Assembly: GCA_014706295.1 (NCBI GenBank)
Contig: JACSVZ010000002.1
Coordinates: 22,850,757 to 22,914,756 of the forward strand
Direction: 5' to 3'
Length of the DNA: 64,000 bases
Origin: Lycocorax pyrrhopterus obiensis
Lineage: Eukaryota > Chordata > Aves > Passeriformes > Paradisaeidae
Part shown: positions 24,701 to 39,700 of the stretch, in pieces
Layout of the letters: each line of letters opens with the position of its first letter
How positions within the stretch are numbered: the first letter of the stretch is position 1
Position numbers and translations under genes: made by a program
Notes under the pieces: generated by a model
What the model saw: the letters and a program-made list of their open reading frames with translations, nothing else
Databases searched by the model: none
Told to the model about the DNA's origin: nothing

Positions 24701-27700
24701 TTTTGGTGCCCTCCAAGCCTGTTCAACAACAGCCGAAATATTGGTGTGTTACCAGCATGTTTTAGCCAGAAATCCAAAACACAGCATCAAATCAGCTGCC
24801 ATGAAGTAAGTTAACACTCTCAAACATATGAAGAAGAGAAACACGTGTCCTTTTCGACTGATACTAAGGGTGATCTTGACAGTTTACTGCTACTGTGGAA
24901 ATGGCTTCTAGCTTGGGTGCCATTTGTGTTTCTCGATTGACTATAGCTTAAACACAGAATGAAAACTTCATAATGGAGCATATTCTCAGCAAAAAAAAAA
25001 GTAAAAGTAGAAAAAAACCCCAAACCAAAACAACAACAAAAACTCCCTCAAATAGGCATTTCCTTAGTAGATTTTTTACAAATTACAGGTGGCAACATGT
25101 CTTGGGGTTATATGGTCTTACTGAGAGTGTCCCCTACAGACACAGCAGGAAAATTAATTAACTTGTGAAGGTGGTGGTGATGGTGTTTTCTTCCTTTGAG
25201 CGAATAAAATTAAGAAACGAATGTTGTTCGCTGTTGCTGAAAATGAAAGTGAATATTGCAGCTTTCAAAGTCAAAAACAAATGACTGGCTTCCAGTTACA
25301 ATTTTATATGAATAAGATGTGTTGACAGATTATTAACCAGAGCGAAGTGAAGAAGAACGGTGTAGCTTAATTGTTTTGGGTGTTTTCATGAATAGTAAGC
25401 AGATGAAATAGGTACTGGTGACACAAATGCAGGCTGAAAACTGACAGTCTTTTCCTGCACTCTAATAGGTTTCAAAAAAAGTTCTGTGCTTCATTTAAGT
25501 AGTATACTTTCTAAAAAATTAAATTTTGTTTAAAACATTTTTTTTCTTTGCTGGATGAAGTATGTTTAATTGTTTGTAACTTGTAAGGAAGTAACAGAAT
25601 GAGAATGTCTGTTCAGTGTAAGTTATGCATGATAGCAATATTTGAATGTGGTGGTATACTGCATTTTCTCTGGGGTAGTTGAACAGAATCCTCTGGAGGT
25701 TTTTGCATATAGGGATGAAAAAATGTCTGGGAAGGAGGGGAAGAATTATCAGAAAGATAAATTTTACTGATGGAGTCTAACAAGTTGAATATATTCATGT
25801 TTTTCAGTAAACTTTGAGGCTTTAATTATTGCCCTGGCTGTGGTAGCTGGACTCATTCTGGTGTCCATAACAGTCTGTTGCTGTTACTGCTGTTACTGCA
25901 GAAGGCGTTCCAGGAGGTAAACACTTCTATTTGTTTCCTTTACTAACACTGGGTCCTCGTCTTCCGTATCTACTTAAAATTTTTACTCTCCAATATACTA
26001 AGAATATTTTCATTTGGAAGCAGTTCTGGTCACTTTGCTTTATTTATTTGAGAAAGACAACAAGATAAGAGATATTTAGTGACAGGTGGAAGAGATGTTT
26101 AGTGACACTGGTAATGATGCTGGAATGACACTGAAGTGATGTTTCTAGTGGTAGCAGCACTGATGCGTTCTACTTTAGGTAAGCTATTGCTTTACACTTC
26201 TACATTTTACACTTTCTTATTAGCATTGGCATGAAATCTTTCAATGGCCAAATAAATCCTTGCTTCTTGTGATAAGGGTATAAATAATTTCTTTCAAGGC
26301 AAGCTCATGGTACAGCAAAAAAGGACCAGGTGAGTAACAAGTAACTGAGCAGTCATGTCCTATACAGCACTTGGTATCCATCTTTCAGAGTTGCTCTAGG
26401 GTCTGTCAGCAGTCAGTATCTAAGGGGTTAGCTGTCTTTGCCAATTCAAAAAGATATTCTAAGTGTAAGATAATACTTCTTTGCTCTGAGAATGATTTAC
26501 TTCTTTTCAAGGAAAGTAATGCTGCAAAAATTAAGTGTTCTTGATCTTCGTAAATTTTTTTTTAAACTGGCTTCTCTAAGTAGCTAATATTACAAGGAGG
26601 GAAGTAGTTGATGACCAGCTAAAATAGGTATGTCAGTACTACAGTGTGAACTGGGACAGCACAACATGCTGCCGTGAAGTAAGTTAACACTTCCTTCCTT
26701 TTCACCCTTTATCACTCAAGTTTTACAGCTTTCTGGACAATGTAGTTTCAGCTAGCTCTGTTCTTTTTGTCCTTCAATGCTTCTCATGTGAATAAAATGT
26801 GGACCTTATTTCTTAGTCTGAAATTATTTGTATACTTTTTTAAGTACCTTTGACTCATTGTTCTTGTTTGAGAGTTGTTTTTGGTTTTTTTAAAAGAAGT
26901 TATGTAACTGTATGTAAGTTACATAAGTTTAGTGCTGACCTTAAAGCCAGAGAAATATGTTGCATATGTGGCTTTAAAGAAATGTGAAAATAATTGTAAA
27001 TAACATCTCATTCCTTTCTCTCTTCCCTGAGGAAGAAGCATGTACCTGTTCTATTGGTAGATTGGTATACCAGATCTGCCCTAGTGCAAAAATGAATACT
27101 CTTTAGCCCTGTGCTGATAAGCCTTGAAGATGTAAAGAACAGGTTTAGATCTTACATAAGATCTGTCACATCCACTGCAGAACAACTGAGTAGGCCCCTG
27201 TGGCTGACATGTCAGCAGATAAAGCTTGAATCCTGTGAAAAGAGATATTTGTGCCAGACTTCAGTTTTAGTAGCTAAGTTGTCAATCAGTACTGTAACAT
27301 CTAATTCTAAAAATAGAGGGTTAGTTGAGAGTCATCTTATGCCAAGACTCTAAAGGTGTCAAGCTTAATCTTGTGACCCTTAGAAGATTTAAAGGTCTTG
27401 TCAATCTGGGGTCCAACTTATTTCAGGGAGATTCAGAATGTGTTATTACACCAAAGCCTGGTACATTATTGGCTTTAAGCCCACTGATTCTCAGCAGGAA
27501 ATCTTTTGCTCTCTTCTTCCTTATTTTTGGGGACTCATTTTCCACAAAAGAAACTTTTTTTTCATGAGTAGGAGGAAGGAAAGGTTGTGGAAATGTAGTA
27601 CTAAGTGTGTTTTACTGACTCTTCAGATTTATTATCTGTCACCTTGTTTTGCAGAAGTATCAGTGTTTCTTTTGGGCATTCTTAAGCTGTGGTGTTTCAG

Positions 27701-30700
27701 TGTTTGAGAAGCCAGCACTTACCTCTTCTTTGAACACAGAGAATACTTAGGTGCATTAACCCCCACATCAGCAATGTAGTTGGCTCACCCGTGTCCATTC
27801 TACCACAGGAATTCTAGGAATATTGGTGCAAGGTTTTTGTTTTTATCCTGTGTTTTTGGTCTTCTAAGAGTCTGGTTCCATGTACTTGAGACAGTTTCAT
27901 GAACAGCTATTATTCATGAAATTACACTGAATAGACTCTCGGGAACTTCAGTTATCAACCAGGTTTTTATTTGTATAATCTCAAACTTCCTGAATTTGGA
28001 AGAAAAATTCAATTAATTCAAAGTATCCAGAAATCAGAAGATGCTTAATGCTCTTTAATTACAGGGAAGAAATGTATTTTCTGAATCACATAGCAACATT
28101 TTATTTATTTGATGTTTTCATATTTTGCAGCACCAGTTGTGAAGATTATTGCATAGTTGTAAGACAGTGGGGTCTCCAGTAAAGCAGTTTTACAGGAGGC
28201 TGCCCAAGAATGGGAGCTTCTAGTCTTGCTGGACATGCTGATGTGGAGAATTGATTAGTTTTCCAAAAGGGTCTAACGTTTTTTTCAAATAAAAGTGACA
28301 TGTTGCATGTGTTTCCTGCTCCCCCAAGATTCTTCTAATTCTTCAGGTGGAAAAAGTGGGAACTAAAAAATTTGTTTGTGAAACATTGCATGGATTCTGA
28401 AGTACTGGCTTGTATTGAAATGACTAAAATGTTCAGAGAGATATGTGGACTGTTTGAGCACATGAAAGAATTGAGTTCATATTTCCAGAGCTGAATGTGT
28501 CTGACTTTTGTGTATTAAAGCATTTGACATGCTGTAATTAACCACTGGATGTCACTCTTGTTTAACTTAGATGTGGGTGGCTGCAGATGTGTGGTAATGC
28601 AACTGTTCAGGTGTATGGATATTGTAAATATTCATCTCAGACACCTCGAGAACTGTATGCACTTTTGGAAGATGATGAGCACTTGGGCAAGCATGGCAGT
28701 TGTCCGTTTACTAATCCCGAAGAATTGTCATAAATTCTGTCAGGGAAGAACTAACAGAAAAATTGTTTGACATTTGCTTTAGAGTCCTACAAGTCTTACA
28801 CAGTCTGTCTAATGGTTAAGTGAAGCTGAGCTTTCTCCAAGGCAGGTCACAAAGCTAAACTGTGATAGAGCATTCAGTAGAGCATATCTGCACATGCATG
28901 GCTCAGATATACTGTGTAGGTTCAGCATTCCCCAGAATCATGCAGCTGATACTCAGGTAAATTCTTGCTCATTCCAGAACAGACTGCTTTCCTGGGGGCA
29001 GCCTGAGACTGGATAGTAATGCTTGTTGGAAAGATAAATTGTTCTGGCATCAAAGGCTTATGAACCATCAATCTTCTTCCAGGGGACAACAATGGACTTA
29101 ACTGTGCACGTGCAGAACACTGACTCCAAAATAGGGTGTGACACATGGGGAAAAGGGCAATTAGGAATCCTGCTTCTGGAACAATCTGCATCCTCTTCCT
29201 AAGAAACTGTAAATAGTCCTGTGGAGGCTGAAGGGCATATTGCTACAATGAATAGAGCATTTGGATATTATAAAATATGAAAGGATAATTACACAAACTT
29301 GTCAATTATACTAACTCAGCTGGGAAATTTTACATGACTATGAAGTAGTATCTCTGGTCAGACTATAAATTCTTTTTGAAAATAAGTAAAGTAACTAAAT
29401 AGTGATAGCTTAGCAATAAAGTTGCTTTTTCCTCCTCTTATGCTTTCCTTCCCTCCTTATTTTTCTAGCAGACTAGATGAAGAAGAGGAGCAGCTAGCTA
29501 GGAAGAGAGAGGAACGAAGACTACAGTCTCTTCAGAGGTAAGTCTTGACAGCTTGATATATAGCTATATATTTCCTGGTGATGTAGGAGTATTCTGCCTT
29601 TCTAAGAAATACGTGGAGTACTAAACAAAGAGGCGTGTGAAGTTAGGCATGGCGCTGTCAGGTTTTTACAGAACAGGGCTTTATTATGAGAGTGATGAAC
29701 CTGATTAGGAGCTGTATTGCTGTAAGTGAACAGAGAGCAAACAAGTTGATGCTCAGTGTGGCAGGTACCATGAGTGCTCTGTGCCAGTCAGGAGGAAGCA
29801 GGAGGAATGTGTCTGAAGTCTTGTCCAGTCTCTCCTGGATTGATGTCTGTCTCTGCCATGAGTTAATGTCTAAGTGAGCTCGGATTCAGAGGTGAGACCC
29901 ACTTGTTGGACTAATTTTGTAGTTGTTTCTTTTTTCTTTTAAAATTTGTCTGGGAAAAGTGGAGAAGTTGATAGTGAGATACCTATTCAAAGTCTTGCTC
30001 AGGAAGTGGAAAACTTTGGCTCAGATCTCACTTTAGCCTTAATTTCATATTTCCATCCTTTCTGTTAAAGCTGCATAGCACAGTGTAAAAAGAAGTGCGA
30101 GAGTCAGCCATGGTAGTGTTTCTCAGTGAGAACAGCATTCCTTCACATTTTTATAGGTTTTTGTAGGTTTTTATAGCTTAGTTTTACAATGACTTTTCAT
30201 GAGTTTTAAATTTTTCTTTAGATAAACAATTTTTATTGATAGGGTGGTGATGCCTGGTACAAGCAAGGTGTACCTTTTGGATCATACTTCCTTTCATGGT
30301 CTTTATTTTGGAGATTCACAGCTTCAGCAAGACAAAGGTGTCCTAACCAAATGCTAGTCTTGGAGCTGTTGCATGTGGATTTGAATCCTCATGCACTGAC
30401 AAGGAAATTAATTAGGTTTGCACTTCTCTAAAGACTCATCTGCCAAGTAACAGGTAGGCACCTTCCCTGCCTCACTGATGCCTGCTGTTTTCTCCTGAAC
30501 TCAGATTGATTGTTAGTAAGAGCAGGGAGGCAGGGAGCAAGGCATGCTTCCACATGAGAACTCTTGGGGAGCTCTCGTATGAAGACATTAAGTTTCTCTG
30601 TTACAAACGTGCATAGGAAGACAAGGCAGGTATGTTTCTGACAAGGCACAAAAATGGGAGTCAGAAAGGTGATCTTACAGATGTACCTGCTGTTGCTCGG

Positions 30701-33700
30701 GTATCTGACTGGCAGGAGCTGGGAGAATCACTCATCTGAATTCCATGCATCTGTTTACTTGCTCTGAACTACCAGGTTATATAAGCAAACACAGCAACTC
30801 TTTGCCCTGAATCTGTTAGTGATTGACTCTGAAGTAGCACTGTGATACTAAGAAGCAGAACAGATCCTGTTTTAATGGGTTAAATTGATGTGTCCTTTAG
30901 CCTTGTACAAAATTCCTAATCTTGCTGGCAATAGAGAGAATTAGAATAGGATATAATAAGGGCATAAACCAAATAATTTTTCAGAGCATGATGAAGTGCA
31001 AAGTTCAAACGATAAGTGTTTGGATTTGTGATTATTATTTCTTTCAAGTATTACGTACTGGCAGTTTTATATAAATATTTCCATTTTCTACTAGCGGTAT
31101 AATACAGTTTTGTAGCCTTTAAACTTACCAAATTTGAACTTAGATTATTTTTATTCTGCACAGATTTTAACAGCACAGATTTACTGTTGCAATAGTGCGT
31201 ATTCTGCATTTGTACTCATTTAAGAAACTGTAAGCTTAGAAGTAGCTTTCTGAAAAGATAAGAATTAGATGTCTTCTAGTGTAGTTGAGCCAAAAGTGAT
31301 GTTTTGAAAATGTGTTTTTCGAGTGTAATAGTGACGTTAGTTTATCACTTCAGATTGTGTGTAAGTGCACTTAACTTCTAAAGTAACTGAGAGTTGCTGA
31401 TACAAAGAGTATTCTTACTTTTTTTCATGCCTAAGGCACAGCACTCCTTAACCCTGTGCTATGCCAAATTTGTTTTACGTAAAGGTGTTCACAATTCTGT
31501 GGGGGTTTTGATCCTGTGAGGTTTTTATTCTGGTGGATAAGTTCAGTGAACAGTCTCAGCATATATCCGTAAGATTGCTGGGATCCACAGGATGCAAGGA
31601 CGTAATGAATCCAGGGCTGGGAGAAAAGCAAAGAAAGCATTTATTTGGGGACAGAGTAGGAAGGACTACTTGCCCTTTCATTGTTGCAAGGTAATGACAG
31701 ACATTATCCAAGAAGAGAACGGATGCAAGTTTGTTTTCGTAAACATCTGAATTTGTGAGCCGAAAGTGTCAGACTTGAGTGTGCATGGAAGGGTAAGAAA
31801 TAGGTGTCCAGTTTAGGAAAAATGCTCACACACAGTTTCTCAGATAAGTTATGTTGAATATTTGCAATGGATCAGAAAAAAGGGGAATTCTCTACCTGCT
31901 AATCCAATTATAACTAGTCACAGCACAGTAGGCTGAGTACTAGTACAAACGTGATGTTTCTCCTATAATGCTTTTGTTTCTAAAGAGAAGGGATCCAGTG
32001 AGGAATATCAGCATTTTTTTTGTATGCCAAAACCGTGTGCCTTGTGGTGAAATGTACATCCTTAATTATGCTACTTTGTTCAGTTAAGGCAGCACTTACC
32101 TGTGTTTGTTATAAAGCAAAGACTTCTGACTAGGTGCATAATAGGGGATGATTGTGTTCCATAACCTTCCACTGTGATTTGTGTATCAGTTTAAATTCTT
32201 GGTACAGTTAATCTGTAGGAAGTCTGATGCTTTGGAGCGTGAGGTGTGCTGTGCACACACCGAGCAAGTGGTGTTGCACCAGGCAATTAGCAACACAGAG
32301 CTAATACCAGCTCCATTCTTGAATTTAGCCTAGGAGCAAGGATCCCTGGGAGCAGACTGCTCTGCCAGAATGATTGCTGCAGCCTTACTTAGAGCAGCAT
32401 TCCTCTTTCTCAGCTTGTCTCAGGAGCCTGTCTGTAAAACAGAAACTGTTTTAATTGCAGGAGAGAGCTTAGCAGCAGCCATGGGGTATTTTCATGGTCT
32501 GAACACGCATACCTATTGTGTGTGTGGCTGGGGGTCATGGGAAAACACAAGGAGTGAGCCACTTCCAGCAGCCAGAGCACCTCACCCTACCCACTGCTTG
32601 CTTCCTCTAAGACCTTTGGAGGATGAATTGATAGTAGCAGGCTGTAGAACAAATTAATATTCTCAAGTCATTTTTGACAAGCAACCTACAGAGGAAAACA
32701 CTGCTTTGTACTGTGTAGTCCTTCCTTTCTGCTGGTAAGTTTTCACATATTTTATGAAAATAGCTGAATAGATGTTCAGATCAATATCATGGGAGGAAAA
32801 TAGGCCCAGCATTGACCTTGTGTATGTCTGGTTTTGTTGTTTTTTTTCTTGTCATCTTACGTGTTTTTTTCCTGTGGGATACAGCTACTTCAAATACAGC
32901 TGTTCATATCAGTTGGCAATGGAAGGTGAACAGGACTAGCCTGAACTTCATTTCATGATTCCATTAGTGAATGGTAAAAACAAAGTAAGGAGGCCCGAGT
33001 TCCATAGTTTGCTCCATGGAATGCTTTTTGTGGAAGGTTTAAGATGGTTGCAGCACCTGATATTTTCTGTATTTTCAGGTACACTGTAAAAGTCTGCTTT
33101 GTAAATTTAATATTTGTTTGCATTAAAATTCAGTTAATAATGGATACTTCAGTGTCACTTTGGAAGATGCCTGTAAAATTAAAAGTAAGGGTAATTATGT
33201 TGGCTCTTTGCTTGTCTACACAAGGGTGAAACTAGCTGTCAATCTATTCAGAGGGTTGAAAATCACTGGTGATAGTCAAAGTTTGCCCTTATAGTAAGGT
33301 GCATGAGGAGAAGAATGTCTGGAGTTTAATTTTTGACTTAAAACAGGTATCTTAGTGCATAGCTTTAGTCCTTTATTTGACTTCGTCATCTCTAACATGA
33401 AAAATTGTTTTTAAACATAGCATTGAGTAGTGAATCTTCTTCTATACACTCAATTATTTACAGCTTCAAATACATGATGTATTTATATGTTAGATTTATA
33501 TAATTTATAAATATTATTTATTTTAGAAGTTTATAAACAAAAGCTAAGCAATGAGATCCAGGGTCAAGTGTAATTTGGTAGGGTACTGGTAAGGGAGGAC
33601 AAGGAGACAGGCCAGGGAAAGAAAGGATGGCAGTTTATTTGTGAAGAACCAAGTATGGAAAATTATTATGTGAATTGTTAGTATTGGGAAAAATACTTCC

Positions 33701-36700
33701 TCAGCTTACAGCAGTGGGGACAGCTTGCATGAGAAGCCAAGACTTTAGCGTGTATAAGATGGAGTAATAGCAATAGTATTAAGAAACAGAACCAAACTGT
33801 AAGACTGAAGTGACTTGAGCTGATCTTAATGTGAGATGTGGGCGGTGCAGTAGTTCTGGGTGGCTGATTCAGGGACTGCGTGTTCAGAGCTGTGTCTGGT
33901 TCTTCTGGGTTGATGTGTACCTAAGCCTTATTTAGTGAACAAGGATTTAGTCATGGGTGAAGTGATGCCGTCGTGGCTGCCTGTCAGAGTTTGAATGTTT
34001 CACTGATATTAATGGTTTTACCCTTCAAACTTAATTACATGTTCAGTGGTTTGTTTAGAATAGCCTGGGGAAGTATCCTAAAGTCTTTCTGAGGTTTAGA
34101 GCCTACACAGCCTGATTTTGCACCATCCCTTTCTTAAGCAGGTGCTTTCTGAATTCAGAACTGATTCATTCTGACTGCTGAAGTACTGAGGTTTCAGTAG
34201 CTGAAACTGCAGCAATGAGTCTCCCTTACTTCAGACAGGGTATGCAAAACAGTGAAGAAATACCCTTAGTACCACCAGTAATAAACCTGGTTTGAGGTCA
34301 TGTGAAAACTATACAGTAGAAAGGTTTAGCTTCATATAGAAGGCTGCTTTAAGCAGAATTTCTCTATTTTCTTCCTGAGATCCCTTGCCCCATATAATAT
34401 TTTCCTCTTACATACCACAGAAAGCAGAAATCCTGTTGTCAGATTACTTTCAATGGGTAAATTTGTTTCCTCTTTTTTCTGTTCTTTTCAATATCTCAAT
34501 CCTGACTTTCTTCCTCTGTATGAATTTGATTACCCTGACTCTCCAGTTCCTCTTCCTGCATTTTGGCCAGGTTGCTTTGTTTACTATGCTGCCTGGGCTT
34601 AATAATGCAAAGGGATGTAATGGACATGGGTATCTCTGGGAAACAGTAGAACGTTTTGAGTCTGTCTTGTTTGGTTTTTCTCATCATGCTTTATCTGCAT
34701 GCTTTTCCAGAAGTGCAATTGCTGGAAAAGGCCAGTTCAGCCCTTCAGCTCTGTAGGAAGCAGGATAATTGCTTCTGAGGACACACAGGATCTGATTAGC
34801 AGTAGGAATTGTTTGGAGGTGGAATATGCATAGGGCAGATGGGATCTTTGGTGAATTAAGCTGTCAGTGCTTAACAGCTTTCTGCTGAATACGTGCAAAT
34901 TGGAATCCGGCAGAAGTCACAACTTGTCTAACTGGGTTGAATTTTGACAGCGGGTAGCAAAGGGTGTATTTTTAATTTTTTTCTTTTATTTTTGTTAGAG
35001 GAACATTTTTTTGCCAAATTCTATATCTTTTCCTCAAAATATATAGATCCTGGAGCATACTCTGAAGCAGCTGTGTAGGAGCTTTTATGTTTGGTTTTTA
35101 AACTAAGCAAAATAGATCCTTCCTTTGTAATATAGGAAAACTATCTGAGAAAAGATGGAATTTTTTCCATTTAAACGTCTTTCATTTTTCCCCCCTTCAC
35201 CTTTGCAAAAGGAAAGGAGAAACTGACTCATCAGACACTTGGTTTATGTGAATAATTTAAGTTTGGCAATATTAGATACAGCCTTAAAAGCTGTCTTATG
35301 GTCAGACAACATAAAAACCAATTTATATTTAGCACAATATTTTAATTTATTCTCTGCATGGATGCCATGCTGGATTTTAGAAAGCAGTAATTTTCACTTA
35401 CACTTGCTGTACATCTTAAGCAAAATAGGACCTTTTATCTTTTTAGAATTATTACATTGAATTAGTATTCCGAAGTATGTTCTGTGCACAGCTAAATTTT
35501 ACAATTATGCTCCCTGCTGGAAAGCATTAGAGAGTCTTCCGGTGTAGTGTAGTGCCTTGCTTCTTATGTATAGATGAACACCTCAGTGTGTATATGTGTA
35601 CATACATGAGGATGCATTACTTTCATACAGAAAAGTATTTCTTAATTGTTTATTGTAATACATCATATTTTTGCATTATCAATTAGTGAAGTTACGGGAA
35701 GTCTTATAGATACAGTGTATGTAGATACTCACAGATAGTGTAAATAGATAATATATATAACTGCTAAGTGTGTTTTTTTTTAAATTTGTAATGTAATTAC
35801 TAATACTAATGTAAAAAATGCTGTTGGGTTTTTTTTTTTGATGTAATTACAGTTTGCTTACAGCTCGGAAGAGTCTGAATGTTCGTTCTTTTGATGCCTT
35901 TATTTCTTGCAGGAAACATGAAAGAAAACTGAAGCATGATGAAATACGTAAGAAGTATGGTATGTGTCATCTTGTTTTGATACTGTGTCTAAATTGATTC
36001 CTTTTTCCTAATTATTGTTAAAATTCACAGCAGAAGTAAGCCGCTTTATGAGCGGCACAAGTAATCAAGGCCGGTTTTCTACTGGTGCCTGTCTTCTGAC
36101 ACCTGAACACCTGATCTCAGCACATTTATGCTCCTGTTCTCTTCCTGCACTGACTGTCCAACTGGGCAAGAAGACAGTGTGCTGGATGGGGTGATTGCTT
36201 GGGATGGGCATTTAAATACATTGATTAAAATAAGTGGTTCATTCTGTCTGTTCCTAAAATAGAGGACTGAGCTTGGGGGCTTTTTTTTTTGTTATTGAAT
36301 GTGATAAATCAACCTACTTGAACTTTGCTACTGGAGTCATGGCTACTGAAGGAGGAGAGACTGACTAGTAGATGGCAAGCTTTTAAAATCAAGCTTGAAA
36401 AAGAAGGGATGAAGATGCAGCCTAACGTAGGGATAAAGTATTCTTTTTTTTTGTTTTTATGTGGAGCTGTGGTCCAGTTGTAGAAGAATATCACAAGACT
36501 GTAGGACCTGCTGTGTTGTATAGGAGGCTCTTATTATGTAGGCTTGTCAGTGCTTGCACTTTTCATTTGATTTGTTCCTAGGGTTAATAGTACTGTGTAT
36601 TCAGAGACAGATCTGCTAAAACTCTGCTGCATTTTTTATTATGCAAATTGCACTAATGTCAGAGAAGGTGATTCTAGAGGTCTGAACAGTCACTCAAAGC

Positions 36701-39700
36701 TGCTAATTTTCATCCTCTTGTTAAACTGATTGGCAGAGTCTAGGAATGCCTTCATGAATCTGCAGCCTGCCCTTTGCCTGATGCAGAAGTGATACAGACA
36801 AACTCTGTAGGGAGTTCTCTGCCTGGAGAATGTTTGTAAAAGAATAACTGGAACGGAGGAAACCTACACTGAGGCTTGAGCTACACGAGAAAGAATGTTG
36901 TAGAAACTGGAAGTAATTTTTGTTAAACATCAGTCATGGAAGTTGTTCTGTGGTATTTAACAGGATAATTAACCCTATATCTCAACCACAGTTCAGTTTC
37001 AAGAGGTGTTTGAGTGGCTGACAACAGTCCAGATGCAAAAAACGCAAACAAAATCCAAGCACGACATAAAACAACACAGGCTTTTTGTGTTTGTTTGTGT
37101 TTAGAAGAGACCTCACAGTCAATCTCAGCAAATTTGAATGATTGGGAAAGATCTGGTGAGGAACTTAGGGCAATGGCTGTGTCCCCACAATCACTTGCAG
37201 CTCTCAGTGCAGACATGCCTTTGCATCTCCTGGATGCAGCCAAGGTACAGGTCCTGGGTGTGGTATTGCAGTTCTTGTATCAGAGCCCTGCACTGGGGTT
37301 CAGTGATGTGAAAGCTGCATTCAGGTATGTTCTGCTTGTGAAATCAGTTCACTTGTCTCTGTGGGCCCCTACATTTTACTGAAGACAGTTGTCTGTTCAG
37401 TTCTTAATTTTCAGACCTTTGTGGAGTGCTTTGCTGGATCTTGTTGGAGTACTTGGGTTCCCGAAGTTTAAAACTGTATAATGCAATGCCTCTGGAATAC
37501 ATACGTCACATTCAATAAATGAAGTATTGCTTGTAGCTGTACTGTGCACACAGTCATAGGAGAGCTCGTGTCATTTTGCCTCCACCGTCAATGAATTAAT
37601 GAGAAACAAGTTTGTACGTTCATTGTGTTAATGGAAAGTGTTCCTTCTTGTAAGAAGTCAGACATACTCCTTCCTGCAGTTATGTTTTGCAGTGCAACTT
37701 ACCTGCACAAGATTGCAATTGGACTATAAAACTTTATATAGAAGTTTTCTAATAAAATACAAGTTTATTGGCAGGTTTGCTGTATTGCCTAAGCAAAGAT
37801 TAATTTATATTATCATATACATCAATTTGAGGCCTGGAATCTCATGGTTAATTTTTGTCTTAAAGAAAAATCTAAGTCTCACATAAACAAATAGCACATC
37901 TTGAAAGGATGTGTGTAACTGAGGAAAAATGAAATACAAAATATGTATAAATTTTGAAATCCAGAAATATAATTGCTATTGTATATAAGGGTTGCATTCT
38001 GATAATATGCAGACAAATAATTGTCAGAATAATTCAGTGAGACATAGACTTGGATCTTCTGTCTACATTGTTTACTGTCTAGAAAATACAGATGTTAGCA
38101 TATTAAACATAGTATAAGAAAAATTGCTGGAAGTAATTATGGAGGCACTAGATTATTTTACACTCTTACACACTGCAGAGAGGATTCTCAGTTAAGTAGG
38201 CATGGGTGAGTGGCAGAATGACAATGACTTTGTTAACCTGACTCTGTAGATTAAGATGATCATGCCTGAAATTTCAGTATTTGGTTGGCTTTAAGGGAAT
38301 GGCTTTTCCCATTTCATCCCACAGCTTTCCATACCCCATTTAAATGGTAATTACACATTTATAATGCACTGCAGGTGTCACTCTAGCCACAATCCTTTGG
38401 GAGCATTGGAAGCAATAGAGAGCTTTAGCAACCAGGAGTACACACTTTCAATTGTTTCTTTGTTGCACAATTTGATAGTATTTTTCATTTGCTCACATAT
38501 ATGAATGCAATATGATTACACAAATTATACGTTGACTCTTAGGAAAAATTTAAAGTAGAATTCAGAGTACTTTGCAGCTTGTGTAGAACACAAAGGAACT
38601 ACAATTTAATTCCTGCTGCATTTGCTTCTATTGTGTGTTCAGTATAGCATTAGTGAGAAGCTGCTTTATTATTTATTTATTTCAGGATTTTGCCTAGTAT
38701 TAGTGGCAGGATTTTCTTCATTTAATTTTTGCAAAATGATTGCCATTTCATTGCTTTAGTTCTGCAAAGGTTTTGATCAGCTATTTTAATATGCAATCCT
38801 ATCTCGTTTATTTTATGTGAGACATTGATTTTTATGTTCAGTAGTTTATCACAGTAAATGTTTCTTCTGTTCAAGGTAGATACTTTGCCTTGACCTTCTT
38901 TAGCGTTCTGAATGCAAGGCAGGAGAACCTTGCATTGCCAAACACTGAAAGCTATTTACTTTGTTTTTTAAGAATACAGTTATTAATCTGGGGGGCTAAA
39001 AATAAGGAGGAAAAGTTTAATAAGGGGTGAAGACATGCAGCAAACTAGGTTGGGGGGTTTTTCAGCCATACACAGTCTCTTGTAAGTATTTCACTTGTTA
39101 ATTCTTGTTTTGGGCCATGTTGATACATGAGAATCAGATCTCAGTGACTGGGGACCTGCATAGTTAGATAGTATACAATATAAATCAATATGCTGGAAAG
39201 AGGTATTAATTTCTTTTGACCATTGCTTTGTCATTTCATATTTAATAAGATGCCTCATTATTTCGTACAAGCTAATGAAAGATACTTGACTACTACACCT
39301 TCCAAATTTTTGAGTGTTTCTTAGATACTGCTAAGTAGATCAAACACTAACCTCAAAATGAGGGTAAATAGAAGTAAGAACTTCTAAGTGACCTCTGTGT
39401 GTCAATATTCGAGTTCACCAGTAACATGTAATGGACTTGATTGCAAACAAGGCTCCTGAAGATACAAACATCTGGTTTCTCTGAACCCCTGAGGGTAAAT
39501 GACAACTTGGGTAGTGGCTCTCATGTCAGACAGGAAACAGTCGAGAGACAACTCCTGTCTGGTTCAAGGCAGCACAAGAGCTTCAGCTGAACCAGACATG
39601 CTGCCCCATTAGCATGGGCTGCCAGCTCCTTGGAGTGGCACTGGCAGAGTGGCTGTGGCAGCTGACAGAAGCTTTTTGTCATGCCCCTTTTTTTTGTATG

